Shown: piece by piece, positions 40,905-50,024 of the stretch | Numbering within the stretch: position 1 is the first letter of the stretch | Layout: the number at the start of each line of letters is the position of its first letter | Source of the DNA: Cryobacterium sp. GrIS_2_6 | GTDB taxonomy: Bacteria > Actinomycetota > Actinomycetes > Actinomycetales > Microbacteriaceae | Length of the DNA stretch: 64,000 bases | Direction of reading: 5' to 3' | Assembly: GCF_035984545.1 (NCBI RefSeq) | Contig: NZ_JAXCHP010000001.1 | Location: 930,001-994,000, forward strand | Translations under genes and position numbers: made by a program | The notes under the pieces: model-generated | The model's input: the letters and a program-made list of their open reading frames with translations, nothing else | What the model was told of the DNA's origin: nothing | Databases searched by the model: none

Positions 40905-41138
40905 ATGATGCTCGCGAAAGACCACCGATTAGCTGCGCGTCCGCTGGAGGCATATGCCATCTATGCCCACGACGCTAAGGTCGTGGCGTTCGCCCGCGGG
41001 GACCTGACGGCGGGAAAAATGGGCGACCTATGCATACAGTACGAGCAGAAAATTCACGGTCTTGCGCTCGCGCCCGGACCGTTCGTCTTCTCCATCTCTG
41101 CTCACGAAATCACGCGGAAGCGGCTGAACGCCCCCTGA
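40905..41138 (+). CDS. Possible small protein (77 aa)
   Basis: Frame with protein-like composition (LAARPLEAYAIYAHDAKVVA, FARGDLTAGKMGDLCIQYEQ), no good ribosome site and no family. Upstream frame to 40809 is less convincing. Bases 40580-40868 otherwise show nothing. Confidence 0.32.
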   Translation: MMLAKDHRLAARPLEAYAIYAHDAKVVAFARGDLTAGKMGDLCIQYEQKIHGLALAPGPFVFSISAHEITRKRLNAP

Positions 41139-41208
41139 CAACGAACTGGCGCCAGCGCTTCACCCACACACCACAAGATCAAGCGATCGACCACCGTTGA
41201 AGGAACCC

Positions 41209-41388
41209 TCACTGACGGTCGCGTAAACCGCGGCCACCAGCGATCGCAAGCGGAATCGCTGCCGCGAAAGAGACCACTCCAACCATGCGGACAACCAGCT
41301 CTCCTGCAAACAAACCGAGAGCGATTCCCGAAAACCACAGCACGACCGCGACAGCAAGAAACAGCATGGATCGTTGGCGTTTGCTCAC
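41209..41388 (-). CDS. Small membrane protein (59 aa)
   Basis: GTG 41388 (or ATG 41367) opens a frame with two hydrophobic helices, MLFLAVAVVLWFSGIALGLF and VVSFAAAIPLAIAGGRGL, ending RDRQ. The hydrophobic pattern with positive flanks fits a two-pass membrane protein. No family recognised. Confidence 0.55.
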   Translation of the reverse strand: MSKRQRSMLFLAVAVVLWFSGIALGLFAGELVVRMVGVVSFAAAIPLAIAGGRGLRDRQ

Positions 41389-41485
41389 ACAGCCGACACT
41401 AACGATTCACGGCGTCTTGTCCAGAGACGAACCATCACTGGGACGCCTGCTCGACGGGCTTCGGATCGTCCAGCGAACGCGAGCA

Positions 41486-41908
41486 TTACGCCGAGGGTTT
41501 CAAGCCAGCCAGTCGGAGCACGGCTGAGAGCCCCTCGGTTGTTCCGGGCCAATGTCGCTTGACCGCATCGCTGCCCGCCCGACGAGTCGCGAATCGTAAA
41601 GCGATCGCGACAATGAGGGCGTCGTCGGCGTAACCGAGAACGGGTATGAAATCCGGAATTAGGTCGATCGGCGACAGGAGGTAGAGCAAAAGCACCGCGA
41701 GCCAGATTCGAACCCCGATCGACACGGTTCGATCGGCGGCGAGGCGTCTGAGTAGCCGGGCGACGTCGGGCGCGAGGCGCAGGAGATCACGAAGTGAAGC
41801 ACCGCCAGGATGCCGGCGTTGCTCGATCCAGAGAACCAGAACAAGGGCTAGCCACAGCACCAGCAATCCGCCGAGCACGCTCAGAGCGACGTTCCACCAG
41901 GTCGTCAT
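41486..41908 (-). CDS. DUF1232 (YkvA-like) membrane protein
   Basis: 140 residues. N-terminal helix SVLGGLLVLWLALVLVLWIE, then the DUF1232 signature SPIDLIPDFIPVLGYADDAL near 90 preceded by WLAVLLLYLL. Start overlaps the transporter stop (ATGA), so it is translated with it. Function of the family is unknown. Confidence 0.85.
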   Translation of the reverse strand: MTTWWNVALSVLGGLLVLWLALVLVLWIEQRRHPGGASLRDLLRLAPDVARLLRRLAADRTVSIGVRIWLAVLLLYLLSPIDLIPDFIPVLGYADDALIVAIALRFATRRAGSDAVKRHWPGTTEGLSAVLRLAGLKPSA

Positions 41909-42507
41909 GAGCTGCCCTCGTGTGATCGAAAGATACTGAGGGCCTCGCGAGCCGCGCAGTAGACGATGACGTAACCCGCGAGCGGGTCGGCCCACCACCA
42001 TCCGGGTGCCAGATCGAGCACCAAGCCGAGGAGCACCGCGACGGCGAGGAGACCGTCGATGAATGTCACCCGTCCTTCGGTAATCAGGACCGGGTTGCCC
42101 AGCGCACGACCCGTCGCACGTTTCCCTGCCGCGAGACTGAACATGACAACCGCTGTGACGGATGTCCAGACGATCCCCGCCACACTCGGCGCCGCCTGGT
42201 GCACGGTCAGCAGTGCGGCGCTGGACTGGATCAGCAAGTAGACCGCAAGCGCGATGAAGGCGACCCCGATCATCCGGAGCGCGCGGAGCCTTCGCGCCTC
42301 GCCCGTCCCTGAGAGCTCCCAGAGAACGACCGTGCTGGCGCCGATTTCGATCAGACTGTCGAGCCCGAAGCCGACCAGGGCCACCGAAGCCGCCGCGGTC
42401 GCGAGGAAGGCCAGCACGATGACGCCGATGAGGTTCCACCCCAGCGTGATCCATTCGAAAGCCTTCCCCCGTTCAACGAGCATCGCCGCGTGATCGATGG
42501 AGGTCAT
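41905..42507 (-). CDS. Cation diffusion facilitator family transporter
   Basis: 200 residues, shorter than full CDF proteins because it ends after the sixth helix without the cytoplasmic domain. Helices one and two carry LVGFGLDSLIEIGASTVVLW, where CDF proteins place metal-site residues; helix five has TFIDGLLAVAVLLGLVLDLA with Asp; WWWADPLAGYVIVYCAA closes. It probably exports Zn, Fe or Co by proton antiport; the missing tail makes the substrate uncertain. Confidence 0.8.
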   Translation of the reverse strand: MTSIDHAAMLVERGKAFEWITLGWNLIGVIVLAFLATAAASVALVGFGLDSLIEIGASTVVLWELSGTGEARRLRALRMIGVAFIALAVYLLIQSSAALLTVHQAAPSVAGIVWTSVTAVVMFSLAAGKRATGRALGNPVLITEGRVTFIDGLLAVAVLLGLVLDLAPGWWWADPLAGYVIVYCAAREALSIFRSHEGSS

Positions 42508-43019
42508 GTACTGATTCTCGCAGTCCGCGATCGGATTCGGCTGCTGACAAGACAGCCGCGGTTACGCTGCAGCCAAGCATCCCGGCCGTCAGAGAAATTG
42601 CCGTATCGGGGACGGACCTCCAGCGCAACAGATCCACCCCATAGCCAGGAGCGCCGATGCTATGTCAGAGGGGAACCTCTACCGGGCTGAGCTCTCAGGC
42701 TTCGACTCAGTGTTCTCGTCTGCTGGACTCACGCGCGGGCCACGTGACGACCAGGAGGGCTGCGATGGGACCCAGGAAAAGTGTCAGAAGAAACCAAGTC
42801 CATGCGGATCGATTTCGCGTGCGCGCATAGCCTCAGGCGAGGATCGCCACGGTCAGTCATAGCGCCCCGACGGCAGATGTATCCCAAGTGATGCAGCCAA
42901 GCTAACACGGTGCCATTTCCATTCATCCAGCCGACCCGGTCTGCCGTCGCAGATGGCATCCCCTTACGCGTCGACTGAGTCGCAGGGGACTGCCCCGGGG
43001 TTGGTCTAGCGTTGGCACT
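42508..43019. other. Non-coding gap with dispersed repeat
   Basis: 512 bases with no supported gene. GGGAACCTCTACCGG at 42671-42685 is identical to 37886-37900. It separates the CDF operon from rightward small genes. Confidence 0.45.
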
Positions 43020-43571
43020 ATGACGCGCGTGTGGCTGACGAAATGGGAATGGGCGTGCTGCGGCGATGCATTTGCCATCGGCGATGAAGTGGACTTCGGT
43101 ATCGAGACGCGAACGTCGCATGCTGCTCTTTCTGACGTTCTTGGACCGGAACTCATCGCCACGGTGGACGCGATGGAGTCGCACCATGAGGAAGAATTCA
43201 CCGATCGTGTGCGGGGCAGGGTCGTCGCGGTGCACGAGGTGACGCAGGACGTCATCGAGCGTCGGTCGCTACGTCGGTCTGGCCACGGCGCGCCGCCCGA
43301 GTCGATCATGCCAGCGGACGGCGACGAGTGGCCGATGGTCGGCCGCGGTTTCGGCAATGGTGTGTTCGTAGGAACTACGCCCTCTCGATACATGATCGAG
43401 ATCGAGCCAGTTACGAATACAGCGATGTTGACCTCGGCTCAGGGACTTCGGCTGCGCATCGACGATGAAGCCGAACAGCTTTTTTGCGTCGGAGAGTTCG
43501 CTGTTCCACCGCCCGAGCAACGCCGACGCTCGCTGGAGGGCTGGCTCGTTGACGTCCAAGCGCACGCGTAA
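43020..43571 (+). CDS. Conserved actinobacterial protein (183 aa)
   Basis: VWLTKWEWACCGDAFAIGDE near the N-terminus, with the pattern of DUF6578-type proteins (family name uncertain), then HHEEEFTDRVRGRVVAVHEV and IEIEPVTNTAMLTSAQGLRL. Two adjacent cysteines plus paired His may hold a metal. No operon partner. Confidence 0.6.
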   Translation: MTRVWLTKWEWACCGDAFAIGDEVDFGIETRTSHAALSDVLGPELIATVDAMESHHEEEFTDRVRGRVVAVHEVTQDVIERRSLRRSGHGAPPESIMPADGDEWPMVGRGFGNGVFVGTTPSRYMIEIEPVTNTAMLTSAQGLRLRIDDEAEQLFCVGEFAVPPPEQRRRSLEGWLVDVQAHA

Positions 43572-43629
43572 GGTGTCCGCTCGTGGAACGGTCTATGGGG
43601 CTATCCCTTTGGCTGCGTAGATTGAGCCG

Positions 43630-43815
43630 ATGACCAGGATCACGCGGAATGTCCTCGTCATGATTGCCACGCTGTTCGGGCTGTCATTCCTAGTGCTTGG
43701 CATCGCAATACTCCTCGATGGCCGAAGCGGAGTGTGGGGGGCCATTTACATCCCATTGGGGATCGTGTGGCTTGCCGGCGCGACGGTGATTTTTCGACGA
43801 ACGCCAAAGCTCTGA
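43630..43815 (+). CDS. Two-helix membrane protein (61 aa)
   Basis: ITRNVLVMIATLFGLSFLVL and WGAIYIPLGIVWLAGATVIF are hydrophobic; basic tail RRTPKL. Follows the 43020 gene by 58 bases on the same strand. No family. Confidence 0.58.
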   Translation: MTRITRNVLVMIATLFGLSFLVLGIAILLDGRSGVWGAIYIPLGIVWLAGATVIFRRTPKL

Positions 43816-43900
43816 ACATACTTCGTAACCCAAAACGGAACCTTGAGCAGGGCCGCCGCAAGGTCATCGAGGACGAGCGATGCAGCTGTAGGCGGTGCCG

Positions 43901-44287
43901 TTATCTGCCGTGACTCCACGAAAGGAAACGTTGCTTTCGTGAGCGTCGTTTGCGTGCCAGGGCTTCGGCGCTCAGCAGGGGCCGCCACCCAAAGTGCTCT
44001 TGTTCAAGTCTCTCCTCTTCGACTCCGAGGGGCACCCACTCGAATTCCCATTCACGGGCCAGTTCTTCGAGGTAACTGCCGTCGTCAATGTAGTGGCCCC
44101 CCGGGGCGTCTGGTTTGGGAGAAGGGTCAATCACCATGACCCACCAGTCGTCCTTGTGTTCCGGATAGATATAGGCGTAGCGACCGGCCCACGGACCCGC
44201 TTGGATCCTGGCTATGCGTCCTTGCTCACCCCAGAATTCTTCCCCAAGCCACATGCTCAGACCGTACAGCGCCAGCCATTTGGACAT
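43901..44287 (-). CDS. Hypothetical protein (128 aa)
   Basis: ATG 44287 chosen over GTG 44305 because GGTGG lies upstream. Aromatic-rich: WLALYGLSMWLGEEFWGEQG, GRYAYIYPEHKDDWWVMVID. Basic C-terminus (ARKRRSRKQRF). No family recognised. Nothing else is supported between 44306 and 44536. Confidence 0.5.
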   Translation of the reverse strand: MSKWLALYGLSMWLGEEFWGEQGRIARIQAGPWAGRYAYIYPEHKDDWWVMVIDPSPKPDAPGGHYIDDGSYLEELAREWEFEWVPLGVEEERLEQEHFGWRPLLSAEALARKRRSRKQRFLSWSHGR

Positions 44288-44536
44288 GCCAACCACCCCG
44301 GCCACCGCCGGACATTTGCCGACGCGCGCAATGGACGCTGATCTGCCGAGCGGCTTTCCTCGCCTTCAACAATCCGGGGTGTCGCGTTTGCCCTGCCCGA
44401 TATGAAGCCCGATGAACGGGGGTCAAATGCGTCACTGATGGATGCAAGTTCATGAGCAACGAGAGCGCGACTGGACCGTGCGTGTTCGCGCGGTACAGCC
44501 TGGTGGTGGGCAAGAGCTGATCCTGCCCATCGCGGC

Positions 44537-45116
44537 TCATGGCGAGTCGGCGCGAGCGTACAACCCGACCTCGGCCTCGCGGCGCCTCGTGACATCGTCG
44601 ATGACGAACTGCACGAAGTCTTCTTCAGGGTCGCTGATCACGATGTCCTCGACGGCGTCCGTATGTGTTTCGCCTGGCCAAGCGGTTTGGTGGGTCGGTC
44701 GGTCGCGCTCGAGTCGTGTGCCCGATACGGCGACCCAGTCGTGGAGGCGTTGGCGGGCGTCGGCGAAGTCGCGGTGCCAGCCGAATGGGGCGGAGTCGTG
44801 TTGGTCGGGGTCGTAGGCGCAGAGCCAGTGCACGTGTAGTGCGGAGAGTTCCCAGACGAGTTCGGTGGGGCGGTGCCAGAAGGGTGGTACGACGGATGCT
44901 GGGAGTCCGTAGGTGCGTCGGAGCCAGTGCACCCACTTGTTGAGTTCGATCCATTCGACCTCGGCTTCCTCGGCGGTGTAGCAGGTTCCAGTTGATTGGA
45001 TGCGGCGGCTCAGCTGTGAGTGGATCGAGATCGTCGAATGAGTTCTCGTCGAATACGTTCTCGTGGAAGGGGGTGTCGTGATCGTCGGGTTCCCACCCGG
45101 TCAGGGGTTCGGTCAT
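44537..45116 (-). pseudogene. Frameshifted DUF4913-like gene
   Basis: The N-terminal part from ATG 45116 (MTEPLTGWEPDDHDTPFHEN to EPPHPINWN) is in one frame; the conserved DUF4913-type part (EAEVEWIELNKWVHWLRRTY, WELSALHVHWLCAYDPDQHD) is in another. The switch falls near 44990-45000 and needs a one-base change. DUF4913 proteins occur on integrative elements and plasmids of actinomycetes. Programmed shifting is possible but no slippery run is evident. Confidence 0.7.
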
Positions 45117-45231
45117 CGCGGCTTCATCTTCCCAGCGCGGCCGCACCGCTGCGAGCGGGCCCGGCCAATTGTGCGGTGACCTTTTGCGCGCCAGGTGCAT
45201 CTCGCTCGGCGGCCGTGACTGAGCGGTGGGT

Positions 45232-45492
45232 TCAGTCGACGCGATAGTCGGTGCGGACCAGGTCGTGGCCGATCTTCTTCGCGACGAACTCCTCGCGGTC
45301 GATCAGCTCTCCGTCGCGCTCAACCTGAAAGGTGCAGACGTAGCCCTCGGCGACGAAACTGTCGCCTTTCGCGAATCGGGTGAGCGCGCGGTGGGCAGTG
45401 GCGCGGTCGGCGACGCGGTCGTGGAAGCTCGGCTCGAGCACGGTGAAGTCGCCGTTGCCCTCGCGGCGGAAGTGCGGTTGGCCGATGCGCAC
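45232..45492 (-). CDS. Hypothetical protein ending at the right att copy (86 aa)
   Basis: GTG 45492 starts three bases from the att repeat. Product IGQPHFRREGNGDFTVLEPS, then HRALTRFAKGDSFVAEGYVC and REEFVAKKIGHDLVRTDYRV is protein-like throughout. The frame may have been cut or re-started by integration at the repeat. No family recognised with confidence. Confidence 0.55.
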   Translation of the reverse strand: MRIGQPHFRREGNGDFTVLEPSFHDRVADRATAHRALTRFAKGDSFVAEGYVCTFQVERDGELIDREEFVAKKIGHDLVRTDYRVD

Positions 45493-45494
45493 TC

Positions 45495-45529
45495 AATCCG
45501 CTTGTCGTTGTTCGATTCCAACCGGGGGC
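45495..45529 (+). repeat. att-like direct repeat, right copy
   Basis: 35-base block matching 17881-17916, with one G missing in GTTGGTTCG and TCACC after the block instead of ACCA. It has no tRNA 5' half, so it is a junction remnant. To its right begins conserved chromosome (nadE). 45530-45746 holds no gene I can support. Confidence 0.75.
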
Positions 45530-45746
45530 TCACCGGCGTACGGCCGGACATCCGCTTCGGTCTTCAGGAATTAGGCCGTCGCACGGAAATCATCCGTCGC
45601 GACGCCGACCTCGCTGATGCAGAGCAGGTCCTCCGTGAGGTCGAGCAGGGTCGTCCCGGTGCGTATCTCAATCGTGGTGGGTCTCGTGGAAGACAAAGCA
45701 CGTGTGCGCCGGGCGGCCGCCCCGGCCGTTTTGATAGATTCGATGC

Positions 45747-46568
45747 ATGGGAGAACTTCAGGCGCGCATCATCGCCGAACTGCATGTGTCACCGACAATT
45801 GATCCGGCTATCGAGATTCGACGACGGGTGGACTTTCTCAAGGAGTACCTGGTGGGTTCGGGTGCGAAAGGGCTGATCCTTGGCGTCAGCGGTGGGCAGG
45901 ACTCCTCCCTCGCCGGGCGACTCGCCCAGCTCGCAATCGAGGAGCTCGACGACGCCGGACAGGAATTTGAGTTCGTCGCCGTACGGTTGCCGTATGCCGT
46001 GCAGCACGATGACGCCGATGGCGAACTCGCGCTCGACTTCATCCAGCCGCACACCGCGCTCACCTTCAACGTGCAGCGCGCGGTCGACGGGATCGCGGCC
46101 GAATATGAGGACAGCACCGGTGAGTCACTGCCCGACTTCGACAAGGGCAACACCAAGGCCAGGGAGCGGATGGTCGCCCAGTACGCCATCGCCGGGGCGC
46201 GCGGACTCCTCGTGATCGGTACCGATCATGCCGCAGAGGCCGTCACGGGGTTCTTCACCAAGTACGGCGATGGCGGCGCCGACGTGCTGCCGCTCACCGG
46301 CCTGACCAAGCGCCAGGGCAAGGCGCTCCTCATCGAACTCGGGGCGCCGAAGCACCTCTACCTCAAGGCGCCGACGGCCGACCTGCTCGACGGTAATCCC
46401 GGCCAGACCGATGAGGACAACCTCGGCCTGCGCTACGAGCAGATCGACGACTACCTCGAGGGTCTCCCCGTCGACGAGGAGGTCGCTGCGGCGATCGAGG
46501 CACGGTTCCTGAACACGGAGCACAAGCGCCAGGTCCCGGCGTCCCTCTTTGACGAATGGTGGCGCTGA
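45747..46568 (+). CDS. nadE: NH3-dependent NAD synthetase
   Basis: 273 residues, the usual NadE size. ATP-pyrophosphatase loop [20 protein letters not shown] near 50; [20 protein letters not shown] near 148; [20 protein letters not shown] near 210, a NadE signature. No glutaminase domain, so ammonia is the donor. Converts nicotinate adenine dinucleotide to NAD in the last step of NAD synthesis. First core gene right of the island. Confidence 0.96.
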   Translation: MGELQARIIAELHVSPTIDPAIEIRRRVDFLKEYLVGSGAKGLILGVSGGQDSSLAGRLAQLAIEELDDAGQEFEFVAVRLPYAVQHDDADGELALDFIQPHTALTFNVQRAVDGIAAEYEDSTGESLPDFDKGNTKARERMVAQYAIAGARGLLVIGTDHAAEAVTGFFTKYGDGGADVLPLTGLTKRQGKALLIELGAPKHLYLKAPTADLLDGNPGQTDEDNLGLRYEQIDDYLEGLPVDEEVAAAIEARFLNTEHKRQVPASLFDEWWR

Positions 46569-46603
46569 GCCGCCTGGCACGTGCCGGACGTCGTTGAGCA
46601 CAA

Positions 46604-46634
46604 ATCGCCCGGAGCACCGAATGCTCCGGGCGAT
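46604..46634. terminator. Strong hairpin between convergent genes
   Basis: ATCGCCCGGAGC and GCTCCGGGCGAT make a 12-pair stem with a seven-base loop between nadE and the leftward gene at 46665. No T-run; probably a bidirectional terminator of the high-GC type. Confidence 0.75.
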
Positions 46635-46664
46635 CTGCGGTTCTGCCTGACTACGACTGCCTGA

Positions 46665-47378
46665 CTACGGGTGGTTGATCGGTGCCGGACGTACCTCGAG
46701 GGCCTGTACATCGTCGAGGAGGCGCTGGGTCTCCGTCGACGGCGTGGACTGGCTCGCCGCGTGCACACTCGGCGTGGGCGTTGCGGGGACGGGCGCTGCC
46801 GGAAGGGCCTCGTTGAACTGGTCGTGGTGCTGCTGGGCGGCCCACGCATCCTGCTGGGCGAGGAGGCTGGATTCCGAGGTGGAGTTCTGCGTCTTCCACC
46901 GGTCGAGGTCGCTCTGGAACACCTTGCGGGTACGGCGGGGCTTGTCCTGCCACTCGATCAGTCGATCGCGGAATTCCAGCAGGGCGGGTTCGAGCTGGTA
47001 GCCGAAGGTAGCCGAGGTGCGCTTGAGCTCGTTGAGCTGGTGCGAGGCCCAGTTGGCCGCGACGCCGGCGCCGGGAATCGGAAGCAGGCGAACCTGGATG
47101 TCGGCCTGGCCGACGGCACGGTCCGCCATGACCTGTTCCTGCGGAGTGAGCGAATTCCAGACGGATGCCTCAGTCGCGGCATCGATGAGGGCGCCGATGG
47201 CCGCAGCCTTGAGTTCCCGGTCGTGCTGGACGAGGAGCTGCTTGATGGCGCCGCGCCCGATCAGGGCCGTGAGAACGCCGGCGATCAGGATCGCGACAAT
47301 GAACACTACGGCTGTGTTCACCACGGTCTGGTTGCTGGCTGCCGTGAGCCAGGATACGAAACTATTCCACCACGTCAT
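46665..47378 (-). CDS. Single-pass membrane protein, conserved hypothetical (237 aa)
   Basis: N-terminal transmembrane helix TAVVFIVAILIAGVLTALIG, then a cytoplasmic helical domain (residues 50-165) and a Pro/Thr/Ser-rich C-terminus (PAAPVPATPTPSVHAASQST). No catalytic motif. Length and layout are similar to uncharacterised Microbacteriaceae proteins. Confidence 0.68.
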   Translation of the reverse strand: MTWWNSFVSWLTAASNQTVVNTAVVFIVAILIAGVLTALIGRGAIKQLLVQHDRELKAAAIGALIDAATEASVWNSLTPQEQVMADRAVGQADIQVRLLPIPGAGVAANWASHQLNELKRTSATFGYQLEPALLEFRDRLIEWQDKPRRTRKVFQSDLDRWKTQNSTSESSLLAQQDAWAAQQHHDQFNEALPAAPVPATPTPSVHAASQSTPSTETQRLLDDVQALEVRPAPINHP

Positions 47379-47470
47379 GTGCGGAACTTTATCCTGAGCG
47401 CGGCGGGTTGGGCGGCTTTGCCGGCGGCGTGCCTCAATGTGGTCGGATAACTCACTGTGGCCACGGCGGG

Positions 47471-47728
47471 CTATCGGAAGCAGTCCGCGGCATCCGCCAG
47501 CCGCCAGAAGGTGCCCAGATCAAGGGTGCGGGTGGCCGGGAGCAGCCGCCGGGCCGCGTATGACTCTCCGCGGTCGTCGAGCTTGCGTTCGATGTGGCCG
47601 AGGACGGCGCCCGAACGGCCGGTGACCCGCCAGAGACCGTCTTTCACAGGGACCAGGGCGAGGCCGCGAACGGACGCGACGTCGGGGTGAGGGGCTCGAA
47701 GCGGGGCCAGGAACGGGGTGTCGGTCAT
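47471..47728 (-). CDS. Conserved hypothetical protein (85 aa)
   Basis: 85 residues: RGLALVPVKDGLWRVTGRSG followed by AVLGHIERKLDDRGESYAAR reads as a small beta protein like those attached to DUF-type regulatory proteins. No family recognised. Monocistronic. Confidence 0.6.
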   Translation of the reverse strand: MTDTPFLAPLRAPHPDVASVRGLALVPVKDGLWRVTGRSGAVLGHIERKLDDRGESYAARRLLPATRTLDLGTFWRLADAADCFR

Positions 47729-47852
47729 GGGATCCTCCGGTGCCGGGTGGCGGGGTCTCGGGTGGCTGGTGCTGTGCTCAGCACGCTACGGGGGACCCCC
47801 GACATTCGACCGGCTGCCCGGTCGGCACCGGGAAAACAGGACGTCAGGAGCG

Positions 47853-48806
47853 CTAGGGCAGCTGGATGGCGCCGGTGACTCCGGGACCGGCCAGGTCCAG
47901 GTCCACGGGCCGGTTGGCCCGCGCCGTCTGCGCCACCACGATTCCGGCGAGGACGAGCAGTGCGCCGAACGCCTGCACGCCGTCGAGTGTTTCCCCGAGC
48001 CAGAGGAATGCGAAGGCGAACGCGAAGATGACCTCAGACGCGGAAACGATGCCCGCCGCCGTCGCCGTCAGGCGGGCGAGGGCCATATACGAGAGCAGGT
48101 ACGGGGCGAAGGAGCCGAGCACCCCGTTCCAGAGCAGGAGTGTCCAGAGCGGAGCTTCCACGGTTGAGAGGTTTCCGTGCAGGTGCACGGTTTCCGTGAG
48201 GAGTGCCGGGTCGATCTGCCCCCATCCGCTGAACAGCAGCCAGAAGGCGCTCGCGAACAGCATCGACCAGAACGCGACGGCGAGGGGCGAGGAGGTCGCG
48301 ACCTGGCGCTCACCGACGAGGAAGTAGATCGCGAGGCAGATCGCCGCCGCGACGCCGGCGACGACCCCGAGCGTCGAGAGCGGGCTCGCCCAGATCTGCG
48401 CGACGATGGCCATGCCCACGAGGACGCCCCCGATCGCCCACCAGATTCGTGGTTTGACGCGTTCCTTGAACACGAAACGCGCCACGAGGGCGATCAGGAG
48501 CACCCCGGAGTACTCGAGCATGAGCGCGATCCCGACGGGGAGCAGACTGATCGCGACGGCGTAGAACCACTGGATGAGCGCGACCCCGGCGACGCCGAGC
48601 AGCGCCATCACGGCGAGCTGGCTCCTGTCGATGCGGAATGCCCGCCGGTTCGTCACGAGCAGGACGGCGCCCGCGAGCGCCATGATCACCGTGACCCTGA
48701 CGAAGGTCAGCTGCGCGGGGGACAGCCCCGCCTCAACGATGACCTTCGTCGTCGAGCCGTTGAGCCCGAAGAGCAGGGATGCGAGGAGCGCGTACAGATA
48801 CCCCAA
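47853..48806 (-). CDS. EamA/DMT-family exporter
   Basis: 317 residues with ten predicted helices in two EamA repeats: LYALLASLLFGLNGSTTKVI at the start and LSYMALARLTATAAGIVSAS, then EVIFAFAFAFLWLGETL in the second half. Drug/metabolite transporter superfamily, probably amino-acid or metabolite efflux. Adjacent to the aldo/keto reductase stop with no gap, so one transcript. Confidence 0.88.
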   Translation of the reverse strand: MGYLYALLASLLFGLNGSTTKVIVEAGLSPAQLTFVRVTVIMALAGAVLLVTNRRAFRIDRSQLAVMALLGVAGVALIQWFYAVAISLLPVGIALMLEYSGVLLIALVARFVFKERVKPRIWWAIGGVLVGMAIVAQIWASPLSTLGVVAGVAAAICLAIYFLVGERQVATSSPLAVAFWSMLFASAFWLLFSGWGQIDPALLTETVHLHGNLSTVEAPLWTLLLWNGVLGSFAPYLLSYMALARLTATAAGIVSASEVIFAFAFAFLWLGETLDGVQAFGALLVLAGIVVAQTARANRPVDLDLAGPGVTGAIQLP

Positions 48807-49817
48807 TCAGGAGTCCCGGCCGGTGCCGTGCACCGCGAGCGGCTCGATGCCGGTGATCTCGGCCTCGCTGAGAGCCGGCGCGTCGAGGGCCGCGACGGTC
48901 TGCTCGAGCTGGTGAACGCTGCTTGCCCCGACGAGCACGCTCGTCACCTGCGGCTGACGCAGGATCCAGGTCACCGCCAGCTGGGCGAGGGTCTGGCCCC
49001 GGCCGAGCGCGATCTCGTTGAGGGCCCTTGCCCGCTCAAAATAGGTGTCCGTCAGGGCGTTCTCCGAGAGGAAACGGCTCGTCGCCGCGCGAGAGCCTTC
49101 CGGGACACTCCCACCGAGGTAGCGGTCAGTGAGGAGACCCTGGGCGAGGGGGGAGAAGACGATGCTGCCGATGCCGAGCTCGTCGAGCACAGGGAAGAGG
49201 CCGTCCTCGATGTGCCGGTCGAACATGGAGTAACGCGGCTGGTGGATGAGGAGCGGGATCTTGTGCTCGGCGAGTGCTGCGGCAGCGGCCCTTGTCTCCT
49301 CCGGGGAGTAGTTGGACACGCCGACGTAGAGCGCCTTGCCCTGCTGGACGGCGGTCGCGAGGGCGCCCATCGTCTCCTCGATCGGGGTCTCCGGGTCTGG
49401 ACGGTGCGAGTAGAAGATGTCCACGTAGTCGAGGCCGAGGCGCCCGAGGCTCTGGTCGAGGGACGACAGCAGGTACTTGCGCGAACCGAGGTCGCCGTAC
49501 GGGCCCGCCCACATGTCGTACCCGGCCTTGCTTGACACGATGATCTCGTCGCGGTACGGCCTGAAGTCCTCCGCGAAGACCCGGCCGAAGTTGGTTTCGG
49601 CAGCCCCATACGGCGGGCCGTAGTTATTGGCGAGGTCGAAGTGCGTGACGCTGAGGTCGAAGGCCCTGCGGAGGATGGCCCGCTGAGTGTCGATGGGGCG
49701 TTCGTTCCCGAAGTTGTGCCAGAGGCCGAGCGAGAGGGCCGGGAGCTTGAGCCCGCTCCGTCCGGTCCGGCGATAGGTCATGCCCGAATAGCGGTTCTCA
49801 GCGGCGACAAAGCTCAT
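48807..49817 (-). CDS. Aldo/keto reductase (YghZ/MgrA type)
   Basis: 336 residues. GLWHNFGNERPIDTQRAILR, catalytic Asp/Tyr in THFDLANNYGPPYGAAETNF, Lys in IIVSSKAGYDMW, His in VDIFYSHRPDPETPIEETMG; C-terminal SVLVGASSVHQLEQTVAAL binds NADPH. Matches the L-glyceraldehyde 3-phosphate reductase group. NADPH-dependent carbonyl reduction; gene shares a transcript with the exporter. Confidence 0.92.
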   Translation of the reverse strand: MSFVAAENRYSGMTYRRTGRSGLKLPALSLGLWHNFGNERPIDTQRAILRRAFDLSVTHFDLANNYGPPYGAAETNFGRVFAEDFRPYRDEIIVSSKAGYDMWAGPYGDLGSRKYLLSSLDQSLGRLGLDYVDIFYSHRPDPETPIEETMGALATAVQQGKALYVGVSNYSPEETRAAAAALAEHKIPLLIHQPRYSMFDRHIEDGLFPVLDELGIGSIVFSPLAQGLLTDRYLGGSVPEGSRAATSRFLSENALTDTYFERARALNEIALGRGQTLAQLAVTWILRQPQVTSVLVGASSVHQLEQTVAALDAPALSEAEITGIEPLAVHGTGRDS

Positions 49818-50024
49818 GGGATCACTCTAGGGCCGCAGGGGAGGGGACCCTCCTCAACAGGCGTCCGTTCTGCGGTGTTCTCCCCGCAAACGGATGCCGC
49901 GGATCGTCCGTGTGCACTCGGCCGCACACTCGGACGTGACCCGGGGGCGTCGGAGACAGGCACGAGCGTCGCCCCCGGGCCAACGCCGGGCGAGCGTCCG
50001 GCGACGACCAGGACGGGAGACACC

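Noticed and set aside
45571..45690. Minus-strand peptide IEIRTGTTLLDLTEDLLCIS beside the right att copy
   Set aside because: Looks protein-like but has no start codon with a ribosome site; possibly the end of a gene cut by integration, too weak to list.
48177..49535. 452-codon open frame on the plus strand
   Set aside because: Opposite EamA and the aldo/keto reductase, dominated by Asp, Glu, Arg and Pro; shadow.
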